Positions 1 through 5,975 of a stretch of 6,194 nt of DNA are shown here, in pieces. A program made the translations under genes and the position numbers. The stretch's first letter is position 1, and every line of letters starts with the position of its first letter. This DNA comes from an uncultured Atopobiaceae bacterium (GTDB taxonomy: Bacteria > Actinomycetota > Coriobacteriia > Coriobacteriales > Atopobiaceae). The notes beneath the pieces were generated by a model. That model saw nothing but the letters and a program-made list of their open reading frames with translations. It had not been told where the DNA came from and did not search any database. The stretch covers positions 1 to 6,194 of the forward strand of contig CAMYZR010000098.1 in the NCBI GenBank assembly GCA_947303905.1, read 5' to 3'.

Positions 1-199
1 AGCGCGTGCGGCGGCTTCCGCGCTGGACCTGATGGAGGGCACGGAGCGCGGCTATGCGAGCGTTCTCTCCTCCTACCTCAACTTCTGCAAGGCGCTTGGC
101 ATAGTGCCGAACACCCGTCAGCAAACGGCAACCGTTGTGGGCGATGGGCGGCTTGCCAGAATGCGGGCAAAGTCACGCGCAGGGCTCAAGGCCGTCTGA
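1..199 (+). CDS. Phage terminase small subunit, C-terminal part (5' end outside window)
   Basis: The frame beginning at base 2 is open from the left edge to a TGA at 197-199 and encodes the last 65 residues of a protein. It sits directly upstream of the large terminase and overlaps its start in a TGATG junction, the usual place for the small subunit (TerS). TerS recognises viral DNA and hands it to the large subunit at the portal. The visible part has a helix-like stretch ending in KALGIVPNTRQQ (residues 31-42 of the fragment), which resembles the 'LGLTP..R' C-terminal segment common in actinophage and P27-family small terminases, then a basic end (LARMRAKSRAGLKAV). The DNA-binding N-terminal half lies outside the window, so the family is inferred mainly from position and this short motif. 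A different small protein upstream of terL is possible but less likely. Confidence 0.62.
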   Translation, partial: ARAAASALDLMEGTERGYASVLSSYLNFCKALGIVPNTRQQTATVVGDGRLARMRAKSRAGLKAV

Positions 200-1785
200 T
201 GCGCAAGGGACATACCGAGGCGCGAGTCTACACGCTACCTCTGCGTAACCTCACGCCTGACACGTCTCTCGGCTACGAGATCGTAGAGTTCGGCGAGTCG
301 CTGGGCTTCCACCTGCTCCCGTGGGAGAAGTGGCTGCTGATACACGCATTCGAGATTACCGGAGACTTCGAGCACGAGTGGGCGCTCCGCTTCCGCATAG
401 TGCTCGTGCTCGTCAGCCGACAGAACGGGAAGACGCTGGTCACCACCGTCGTGACCCTGTTCTTCCTCTACATCCTGCAGGTCGCGCTCATCATCGGCAC
501 TGCTCAGGAGTTGGACCAAGCGGAGGAGGCGTGGGACGCATGTGTTGACGCCATCAACGCCGACGATGAGTTGAAAGAGGAGCTGGTGAGCGCTAAGTAC
601 GGCAACTCGGGCCGAAAGCTCAAGCTGTCAGGCGGCAGGCGCTACATCACCAAGGCGTCCAACCGCAAGGCGGGCCGTGGCAAGCGTGCGCAACTGGTCA
701 TCATTGACGAGCTGCGCGAGCAGACCAATTGGGAAGCCTGGAACGCCGTCAGTGACACCACGCTCGCACAGGCTCAGGTCGGCATGCTGTGGTGCACCTC
801 CAACGCGGGAGACTCCTACTCCATCGTCCTTCGCTACCAGCGATTCCTCGCGCACAAGGCGATAGGAGACCCCGACGGCTGGTGCCGCGACATAGCCGAC
901 ACCATGCCGCTGCCGCCTGAGTCGGAGGATGACGAGCTGGACGCCGAACCGCCCGCAATCTTCGAGTGGTCGGCGGCACCAGGGCGAGACCTGTGGGACC
1001 GCGAGGGATGGCAGGAGGCCAACCCCTCGCTTGGCTATGGGTTCCTGACCGAACGCAGCCTTGCGGCATCCATTCGCGGCAAGACCGAGCGGGCGGCACG
1101 CACCGAGAACCTGTGCCAGTTCGTGGAGTCGCTAGCGGAGCCACCCTTCCCCGTGGGCTCGTGGGACGCTGGCGTTGACCCCGAGAGCGAGGTCTGCGAG
1201 GGCGCTCCGGTCTATCTCGCAGTTGACGTAGCCGATGACCGCAAGCACAGCGCAATCGCGGTGTGCGGGCGTCGCGCCGACGGAGAGTGGCACGTCGAGG
1301 TGGCAGCCTACCAGAGCGGCATAGAGTGGCTGGCCGACTGGCTGCGAGACGTTGCGGACCCGATTGACCCCGTGCCGGTCGCCGTGCAGAGCAAGGGCGC
1401 TCCGGTCTCCTCCATGGCTGGCGTCATAGCCGCCATCGATGGCGTGGAGATGTTCGAGGTCGCCGGTGCCGACGTCGCAGGCTTCTGCGGCAGGTTCTAC
1501 GACGCCGTGGCCGCGCTCGACCCCGAGCGCAAGGAGGACGAGGGCTCTGACGCCACGCCCGTGCGCCACAGGCCGCAGGCTGCGCTCGACATGGCCGCGA
1601 CCGTGGCGAAGACGAGGCTCATGGGCGACTCTGCGTGGGCGTTCGACCGCCGCAGGTCGCCGGTTGACATATCACCGCTCGTGGCGTGCGCATACGCCTA
1701 CGGGCTGGCTACAAGGGTCCCAGACAAGCCAAAAAAGAAAGTTTACGAGAGCGTCTACGCCGAAAGGGGCGTGCGCACCGTGTAG
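199..1785 (+). CDS. Phage terminase large subunit (packaging ATPase and nuclease)
   Basis: TerL is the motor that docks on the portal, pumps DNA into the prohead using ATP and cuts the concatemer. The 528 residues match the usual length and two-domain plan. In the N-terminal ATPase, the Walker A-like motif is SRQNGKT (73-79), Walker B is LVIIDE with D170/E171 (166-171), and the coupling motif is WCTSNAG (198-204). The C-terminal RNase H-like nuclease has a first acidic strand YLAVDVADDRKHSAIAV (339-355, D343) and a late VDISPL motif (489-494, D490); LDMAA at 463-467 (D464) is also conserved-looking. The second strand reads VAVQSKGAPVSSM, with Q397 where many TerLs carry Asp. The ATG overlaps the upstream TGA (TGATG), and only a weak AAGG lies 7 bases upstream, so translation is probably coupled to TerS. 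An A-rich slippery heptamer lies near the 3' end. The family call is secure; the pac or cos mode cannot be told. Confidence 0.95.
   Translation: MRKGHTEARVYTLPLRNLTPDTSLGYEIVEFGESLGFHLLPWEKWLLIHAFEITGDFEHEWALRFRIVLVLVSRQNGKTLVTTVVTLFFLYILQVALIIGTAQELDQAEEAWDACVDAINADDELKEELVSAKYGNSGRKLKLSGGRRYITKASNRKAGRGKRAQLVIIDELREQTNWEAWNAVSDTTLAQAQVGMLWCTSNAGDSYSIVLRYQRFLAHKAIGDPDGWCRDIADTMPLPPESEDDELDAEPPAIFEWSAAPGRDLWDREGWQEANPSLGYGFLTERSLAASIRGKTERAARTENLCQFVESLAEPPFPVGSWDAGVDPESEVCEGAPVYLAVDVADDRKHSAIAVCGRRADGEWHVEVAAYQSGIEWLADWLRDVADPIDPVPVAVQSKGAPVSSMAGVIAAIDGVEMFEVAGADVAGFCGRFYDAVAALDPERKEDEGSDATPVRHRPQAALDMAATVAKTRLMGDSAWAFDRRRSPVDISPLVACAYAYGLATRVPDKPKKKVYESVYAERGVRTV
1731..1737 (+). other. Possible -1 slippery heptamer A AAA AAG in terL
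   Basis: Six As followed by G are placed so that the terminase reading frame reads AAA AAG, the canonical X XXY YYZ arrangement for -1 frameshifting (the same heptamer as in E. coli dnaX). An AAGGG lies at 1713-1717, and a short stem ACGCC/GGCGT lies at 1757-1772. The -1 frame is open to 1898. There is no known role for a frameshifted TerL, so function is doubtful. Confidence 0.2.
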
Positions 1786-1790
1786 GGAGG
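1785..1790 (+). promoter_or_regulatory. Ribosome binding site of the portal gene
   Basis: GGGAGG begins on the last base of the terminase stop codon. It lies 7 bases before the ATG at 1798 but only 1 base before an in-frame ATG at 1792. This spacing decides for 1798 as the start. Confidence 0.75.
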
Positions 1791-1797
1791 CATGCCC

Positions 1798-3801
1798 ATG
1801 GGGATCATGCAGGCGCTCCGTGCGCTAGTCACGCCCAGATACCAGATCACCATCAACAGCGGAGCCCTGCCCAGCATCGCTGGCATGGGAGTCGTTGACC
1901 TCTACAAGACGCAGCCGAACCTGCGGGCCGTTGTCGGGTTCCTCTCCAACAACGCGGCATCGGTGCCGTGGAAGGTCTACGACCGGGTTGCCGACGGGGA
2001 CCGTGTGAGGGTCACCGACTCTCCCGCAGCGCTCCTTCTTGCAAACCCAAGCCCCGACCTGACGGCCTACGAGTTCCGGCGTCGCATCTTCGCTGACCTC
2101 TATCTCGCGGACCGTCACCTCTCCATCCTGCGGCCCGACGCGGAGACCAGGAGCGGATGGAGCGCGTGGCCTGTCCCGTTCACCTGGTTAGACGGCTACG
2201 TTGGTGGCACGGTCTACCGGCCTGACGCGTTCGTGCTCGACACCCCGCACAACGGGCGCATCGAGGTTCCCGCCGACTCGTGCCTGTGGCTTCACGGATA
2301 CGACCCGACCAACCCCATGGGACAGACGAGCCCCGTGGAGTCGCTGCGCGATCTGCTCATGGAGCAGGTGGAGAGCGCGACGTTCCGTCGCCAGATGTGG
2401 AGTCGCGGTGGACGCTTCAACGCCTACGTGACGCGGCCAAAGGACGTCGAGCCATGGGACGATGAGGCGTTCGAGCGTTTCCGCAGGACGTGGAACGAGT
2501 CGTGGGCCGGTGCCGACGGCTCTCAGGCCGGAGCCATGCCCATCCTTGAGGACGGCATGGAGATAAAGCAGGTGCAGTTCAACGCGCGTGACGCCGAGTG
2601 GTCGGAGGCCAAGCGTCTCGGGCGCGAGGACGTGGCCGGAGTCTACAACGTCAACCCGGCGCTCATATGGCCCGGCAGCGGCCAAACCTACGCGAGCGCC
2701 AAGGAGAACGCGCGAGCGCTCTACAACGACACGCTGGCTCCCAAGCTCATGGAGGTCACCGACAAGATAAACGCGCAGCTCCTCCCGATGGTCGGCGAGG
2801 ACGCGCGGCACTACGTGGAGTACGACCTCGCCGTCAAGCTGCAGGGTAGCTTCGAGGAGCGGGCGGCAGTGCTGCAGTCCGCAGTCGGCGGGCCGTTCAT
2901 GACGCGCGACGAGGCGCGCGCCCAGCTCAACCTGCCACACATCGACGGTGCCGACGAGCTGATTGTCCCGATGAACGTCACCGTGGGAGGGCTCGCGTCC
3001 CCGCGAGACACCGACCCGACCCAAGATCGCTACAACGCAGCCGAGCACGACCACAAGTGCGGATGCGCAGAGTGCAAGTCGGAGGCCAACGAGATTCGGT
3101 TCAAGGCCGAGGCAACCGACGAGGAGACGGCGGCGAGCGTCGAGGTGTTCCGCAAGTTCTTCGAGCGTCAGGCACGCTCTGTGCTGCCCAAGCTCCGCGC
3201 GGCCAAGAAGTCCGGCACGTTCGCCAAGGACGATGACTCTTGGTGGGACATAACCCGATGGGACGAAGAGCTGACCGCAGACCTTGAGAAGATCGCGCAG
3301 GAGCACAGCAACTACGCGGCATACCGTGCGCTTGAGTCGCTGGGAGTGCCCACGAGCGAGTACGACGTGACCAAGGCGCTCGAGTTCCTGCGCTCCATGT
3401 GCATGCAGCGTGCGGCCTACGTCAACTACACGACCAAGAAGGAGCTGGACCGCGCTCTTGAGCTGATGGACACCGAGGCGGAAGGGCTTCTCACCACGCC
3501 CGAGGGAGTCTTCGAGAACGCAGCGGAGAACCGCAGCGAGAGTGCGGGAAACGCATTCGCCACCGCAGTTGACGGATGGAGCACGCTCGAGGCGTGCCGT
3601 CAGGCAGGGCTCACCGACGCACGCAAGCGCTGGGTGGTTCAGTCGAGCAACCCACGAAAGAGTCACGCGGCCATGAACGGGCAGACCGTGCCCATAGATG
3701 AGAAGTTCGGAAACGGCATGGACTGGCCCGGCGATTGGGCTGGTGGACCCGACGAGGTTTGCGGATGCCAGTGCACCATCGAGGTCATCCGCGACCTGTA
3801 A
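1798..3801 (+). CDS. HK97-type portal protein fused to a Mu gpF/SPP1 gp7-like head morphogenesis domain
   Basis: The portal forms the twelve-subunit ring at one capsid vertex through which DNA enters and to which terminase and connector bind. Counting from ATG 1798, the protein has 667 residues, well above the roughly 400-450 of a plain HK97-family portal. Residues about 1-400 look like that family: an N-terminal NLRAVVGFLSNNAASVPWKVY segment (41-61), LLANPSPDLTAYEFRR (80-95), the stem-region WSEAKRLGREDVAGVYNVNP (268-287), and MTRDEARAQLNLP then GADELIVPMN (368-393). A linker with a Cys/His cluster (H417, H419, C421, C423, C426) follows. Residues about 440-667 match the MuF-type minor head domain: KRWVVQSSNPRKSHAAMNGQ (610-629, H623), VPIDEKFGNGMDWPGD, and terminal VCGCQC (654-659). 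MuF-type proteins are usually a separate gene after the portal, and no separate copy is seen here. The protein ends 8 residues after the last Cys, leaving no room for a C-terminal toxin. The portal call is very secure and the MuF call secure. Confidence 0.92.
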   Translation: MGIMQALRALVTPRYQITINSGALPSIAGMGVVDLYKTQPNLRAVVGFLSNNAASVPWKVYDRVADGDRVRVTDSPAALLLANPSPDLTAYEFRRRIFADLYLADRHLSILRPDAETRSGWSAWPVPFTWLDGYVGGTVYRPDAFVLDTPHNGRIEVPADSCLWLHGYDPTNPMGQTSPVESLRDLLMEQVESATFRRQMWSRGGRFNAYVTRPKDVEPWDDEAFERFRRTWNESWAGADGSQAGAMPILEDGMEIKQVQFNARDAEWSEAKRLGREDVAGVYNVNPALIWPGSGQTYASAKENARALYNDTLAPKLMEVTDKINAQLLPMVGEDARHYVEYDLAVKLQGSFEERAAVLQSAVGGPFMTRDEARAQLNLPHIDGADELIVPMNVTVGGLASPRDTDPTQDRYNAAEHDHKCGCAECKSEANEIRFKAEATDEETAASVEVFRKFFERQARSVLPKLRAAKKSGTFAKDDDSWWDITRWDEELTADLEKIAQEHSNYAAYRALESLGVPTSEYDVTKALEFLRSMCMQRAAYVNYTTKKELDRALELMDTEAEGLLTTPEGVFENAAENRSESAGNAFATAVDGWSTLEACRQAGLTDARKRWVVQSSNPRKSHAAMNGQTVPIDEKFGNGMDWPGDWAGGPDEVCGCQCTIEVIRDL

Positions 3802-3810
3802 GCCCCTACG

Positions 3811-3834
3811 AGCCCCGAAAGGGGCTTTTTCTTT
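3811..3834 (+). terminator. Intrinsic terminator between portal and protease genes
   Basis: A perfect 6-base stem AGCCCC (3811-3816) / GGGGCT (3821-3826) closes a GAAA tetraloop and is followed by TTTT, C, TTT. It begins 10 bases after the portal stop. A second AGCCCC at 3801-3806 could compete for the same GGGGCT. The shape is that of a Rho-independent terminator, here placed inside the head operon. Confidence 0.8.
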
Positions 3835-3840
3835 AGCGAT

Positions 3841-3846
3841 TGGAGG
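3841..3846 (+). promoter_or_regulatory. Ribosome binding site of the prohead protease gene
   Basis: TGGAGG lies 7 bases before ATG 3854. It selects this start over the same open frame's upstream extension, which would run back through the terminator and into the portal gene. Confidence 0.75.
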
Positions 3847-3853
3847 CCAACCC

Positions 3854-4606
3854 ATGGCCAAGTACAAGAGCGCCGAATCCGCTGCCCAGATGCCCTCCGA
3901 GGGCACCGTCGAGGGCTACGCGGCCACCTTCGACCGCGAGCCCGACAGCTACGGGGACGTCATCGCAAAGGGCGCGTTCGCACGCACGCTCTCCGAGTGG
4001 GCGCAGAAGGAGCAGCCCATCCCGCTGCTCTACGGCCACAACACCGAAGATCCCGAGATGAACATCGGCAAGGTGACCGAGGCATACGAGGACGAGCGCG
4101 GGCTCCACGTCCGCGCCGAGTTCGACGCAGACAACCCCAAGGCGCAGTACGTCCGCAAGCTGGCCAAGGAGGGCAGGCTCTACCAGTTCTCCTTCGCATA
4201 CTCCGTGCGCGACGCGGGCGAAGTCGAAGTAGGCGGAACCCACGCCTACGAGCTGCGAGACCTCGACCTCTACGAGGTCTCGCTCGTGCAGATTCCCGCC
4301 AACCAACACGCGGTAATCACCGGCGTCAAGTCCGGACGCCGCAACAGCAAGGCGGATGCCGACGAGCTGCGCTCCATCCGCGAGATGGCGCAGCGCATCA
4401 CCCAAGCAATCGACGGCCTTCTGGCCGACGAGGAAGAGCCCGACGAGGAAGACGGTGGGCCGGAGCCCGAGGCCAACGCCGAGGAGCCCGAAGGGGCCAA
4501 GGCGAAGGAGCCGGGGGCCGAGGAGTCCGACGCCGACGCGGCGCTCGAAGAGGCGCGTGCATACGCGACAGCAATCCTGAATGCATTGGAGGCACAGCAT
4601 GAATAA
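3854..4606 (+). CDS. HK97-type prohead maturation protease (peptidase S78 family) with acidic C-terminal tail
   Basis: This serine protease is packaged into the prohead and removes the capsid protein's delta domain before DNA packaging. From the ATG at 3854 it has 250 residues. The catalytic core fits family S78: substrate-domain start VEGYAATFDREPDSYGDVIAKGAF (19-42), His in LLYGHNTED (H62), Ser in QFSFAYSV (S113), and Glu in EVSLVQIPANQHA (E141). The spacing closely resembles the HK97 gp4 triad. After about residue 160 comes a helical segment (168-191), then a strongly acidic, Pro/Glu-rich stretch (192-229) and a final Ala-rich helix (229-250). Such a tail is not needed for catalysis and may act as scaffold or target the protease to the prohead interior. 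The 3' end overlaps the capsid gene by 8 bases. The gene follows a terminator, so its transcription relative to the portal is uncertain. Confidence 0.93.
   Translation: MAKYKSAESAAQMPSEGTVEGYAATFDREPDSYGDVIAKGAFARTLSEWAQKEQPIPLLYGHNTEDPEMNIGKVTEAYEDERGLHVRAEFDADNPKAQYVRKLAKEGRLYQFSFAYSVRDAGEVEVGGTHAYELRDLDLYEVSLVQIPANQHAVITGVKSGRRNSKADADELRSIREMAQRITQAIDGLLADEEEPDEEDGGPEPEANAEEPEGAKAKEPGAEESDADAALEEARAYATAILNALEAQHE
4425..4452 (+). repeat. Short tandem repeat in the acidic tail of the protease gene
   Basis: The 13-base unit CCGACGAGGAAGA occurs at 4425-4437 and 4440-4452, offset by 15 bases (five codons), giving DEEEP then DEEDG. Related GAGGAGCCCGA-like units follow. Repeat expansion may have built this low-complexity acidic region. 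Confidence 0.6.
4588..4592 (+). promoter_or_regulatory. Ribosome binding site of the major capsid gene, inside the protease gene
   Basis: GGAGG lies 6 bases before ATG 4599, within the last codons of the protease gene. It favours 4599 over the in-frame ATG at 4581, which would lie upstream of this site. Confidence 0.75.
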
Positions 4607-5801
4607 GCTCATGCAGAACCTCGAGGACGCAAAGAGCGCCCTCACCGAGGCCATGAACGGCACCGACGCCGAGGCCATCAAGTCCGCCACCGAGCAGGTC
4701 AAGGCCGCAAAGGCGGCTCTTGACGCCGCCAACGAGGGCGAGGCGCTCATCAAGTCCCTCGGCACCAACGACGGCAAGGCCGAGCCCGAGGTCAAGGCCA
4801 AGACCCTCGGCGAAAAGGCCGCGAAGACCGCTCGCAACCTTGGTCTCTCCAAGGGCCTGCGCGGCAACTTCGTCCTGTACAAGACCGACCCCGCCGCCAT
4901 GGACAGCCCCGGTGCCGCCAGCTCCGGTGCCCTCACCCAGCTCGCGCAGGACATCGACCGCAACATCGTGCCCGCCTACCGCGAGCCGCTGGTCGTGCGT
5001 GACCTGCTCGGTGCCGAGTCCATCACCGGCAACGCCCTGACCTACTTTGTCGAGACCGCCGACTCCAGCGTGCTCGGCGGACCTGCCTACGTCGCCGAGG
5101 GCGGCGCCAAGCCCATGGTCGAGATGCCCGAGCCCACCGCGGTCACCGAGGCGCTCGTCAAGGTCGCCAGCTACTACAAGGAGACCGACGAGCTGCTTGA
5201 GGACTATGCGTGGCTCGCCAGCTCCATCGACAACCGCGCGTTGTTCCTGCACCGCAAGTGGGTCAACAACGTCCTGCTCAACGGCACCAGCGGCTCCCAG
5301 CACATCGTCGGCCTGCTCAACCGCAGCGGCATCGGCTCCACCGCCGGCACCTCGGGCACCCCTACCGCCATCACCGCCGACAACATCTTCAAGGCCATGA
5401 TGGCCATCGAGGGCGACTCCGGCATGACGCCTGACGCCATCGTCATCAACCCCGCCGACTACCAGATCCTGCGCCTTGCCAAGGACCAGGTAAACCAGTA
5501 CTACGGCGGCGGCTACTTCGGTGGCCAGTACGGCAACGGCGGCTTCGAGATGTACCCGCCCATCTGGGGCCTGCGCACCGTCGTTACCAGCGCCATCGCA
5601 TCAGGCACTTGCCTCGTTGGCGCGTTCCGTCAGGGCGCCTCGGTCATCACCAAGGATGGCGGTGGCCTCCGCGTAGAGATGACCAACAGCGACCAGAACG
5701 ACTTCGTCTACAACCGCGTCACGGTGCGTGTCGAGGAGAGACTCGCTCTGGCGGTCCGCTACCCCAAGGCGTTCCACAAGCTGGTCAACTACTCCGCGTA
5801 A
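4599..5801 (+). CDS. HK97-fold major capsid protein with N-terminal delta (scaffold) domain
   Basis: This protein builds the icosahedral shell. The 400 residues split into an Ala/Lys/Glu-rich helical delta domain (about 1-100, likely coiled coil) and the HK97-fold shell part. Shell landmarks are SGALTQLAQDIDRNIVPAY (109-127), VVRDLLGAESITGNALTYF (132-150), E-loop VAEGGAKPMVEMPEP (165-179), NNVLLNGTSGSQHIVGLLNRSG (223-244), DAIVINPADYQILRLAKD (279-296), PIWGLRTVVT (321-330), and NDFVYNRVTVRVEERLALAVRYPKAF (367-392). Aligned by eye to HK97 gp5, K171 matches K169, N372 matches N356 and E379 matches E363, the cross-linking lysine, asparagine and catalytic glutamate. The maturation cut should fall near residues 95-103, since the segment after it resembles the start of mature gp5. 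This would leave about 300 residues. Start is set by GGAGG at 4588-4592. The start overlaps the protease stop, consistent with coupled translation. Confidence 0.96.
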   Translation: MNKLMQNLEDAKSALTEAMNGTDAEAIKSATEQVKAAKAALDAANEGEALIKSLGTNDGKAEPEVKAKTLGEKAAKTARNLGLSKGLRGNFVLYKTDPAAMDSPGAASSGALTQLAQDIDRNIVPAYREPLVVRDLLGAESITGNALTYFVETADSSVLGGPAYVAEGGAKPMVEMPEPTAVTEALVKVASYYKETDELLEDYAWLASSIDNRALFLHRKWVNNVLLNGTSGSQHIVGLLNRSGIGSTAGTSGTPTAITADNIFKAMMAIEGDSGMTPDAIVINPADYQILRLAKDQVNQYYGGGYFGGQYGNGGFEMYPPIWGLRTVVTSAIASGTCLVGAFRQGASVITKDGGGLRVEMTNSDQNDFVYNRVTVRVEERLALAVRYPKAFHKLVNYSA

Positions 5802-5810
5802 GGAGGAGCC

Positions 5811-5963
5811 ATGCTCCGCATCTACCGGGCACCCAACGGGCGCACCTACCAGTACGAGGAGGGCACGCAGCCCGCAGGCTACGAGCCCGCAGACGAGAAG
5901 CCCAAGCCAGCGCCCAAGAGGCGCACCGCGGCCAACAAGGCCCGCAAGGCTGACAACAAGTAG
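5811..5963 (+). CDS. Small uncharacterised head-module protein with basic tail
   Basis: This 50-residue gene has ATG 5811, 9 bases after the capsid stop, with AGGAGGAG at 5801-5808, and ends at TAG 5961-5963. The N-terminal half (MLRIYRAPNGRTYQYEEG, 1-18) looks like a small beta-rich unit. Residues 30-50 are a Lys/Arg/Pro/Ala-rich tail with nine basic residues and one acidic (K30, K32, K36, R37, R38, K43, R45, K46, K50). There is no signal peptide, membrane segment or Cys. I do not recognise the family. Its place between capsid and connector genes, in the same compact operon and with a strong ribosome site, suggests an abundant virion or assembly protein. Capsid decoration or binding to DNA or to the acidic capsid interior are possible, but these roles are inference from charge and position only. 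Confidence 0.8.
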   Translation: MLRIYRAPNGRTYQYEEGTQPAGYEPADEKPKPAPKRRTAANKARKADNK

Positions 5964-5975
5964 GAAGGGGGAGGC

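Noticed and set aside
1792..1797. ATG 1792 as portal start
   Set aside because: It leaves only 1 base after the GGGAGG ribosome site; ATG 1798 has the proper 7-base spacing. The difference is two residues.
3600..3801. Polymorphic toxin domain after the MuF domain
   Set aside because: The protein ends 8 residues after the MuF VCGCQC motif, so there is no additional domain, and no immunity gene follows.
3698..3853. Upstream extension of the protease frame into the portal gene
   Set aside because: The extension would be translated through the portal 3' end and the terminator hairpin. The added residues do not look like a protease N-terminus, and ATG 3854 has a well-spaced TGGAGG.
2188..3906. 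572-codon open frame on the minus strand opposite the portal gene
   Set aside because: The + strand frame has clear portal and MuF motifs. High third-position GC in the sense gene removes stop codons from the complementary frame. The translated product shows no recognisable domain and the frame runs across the terminator.
4385..4606. Internal in-frame start in the protease gene giving a separate scaffold protein, as for lambda Nu3
   Set aside because: The only Met there (residue 178) has no ribosome binding site upstream, and the capsid protein already has a delta domain.
3833..4966. 377-codon minus-strand open frame opposite protease and capsid genes
   Set aside because: It spans the junction of two confident + strand genes in different frames, has no recognisable domains, and is explained by codon bias.
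4398..5303. 301-codon Gly/Leu/Val-rich minus-strand open frame opposite the capsid gene
   Set aside because: Its Gly/Leu/Val/Asp-rich composition is the complement of GCC/AAG/GAC-rich capsid codons. No family resemblance was seen.
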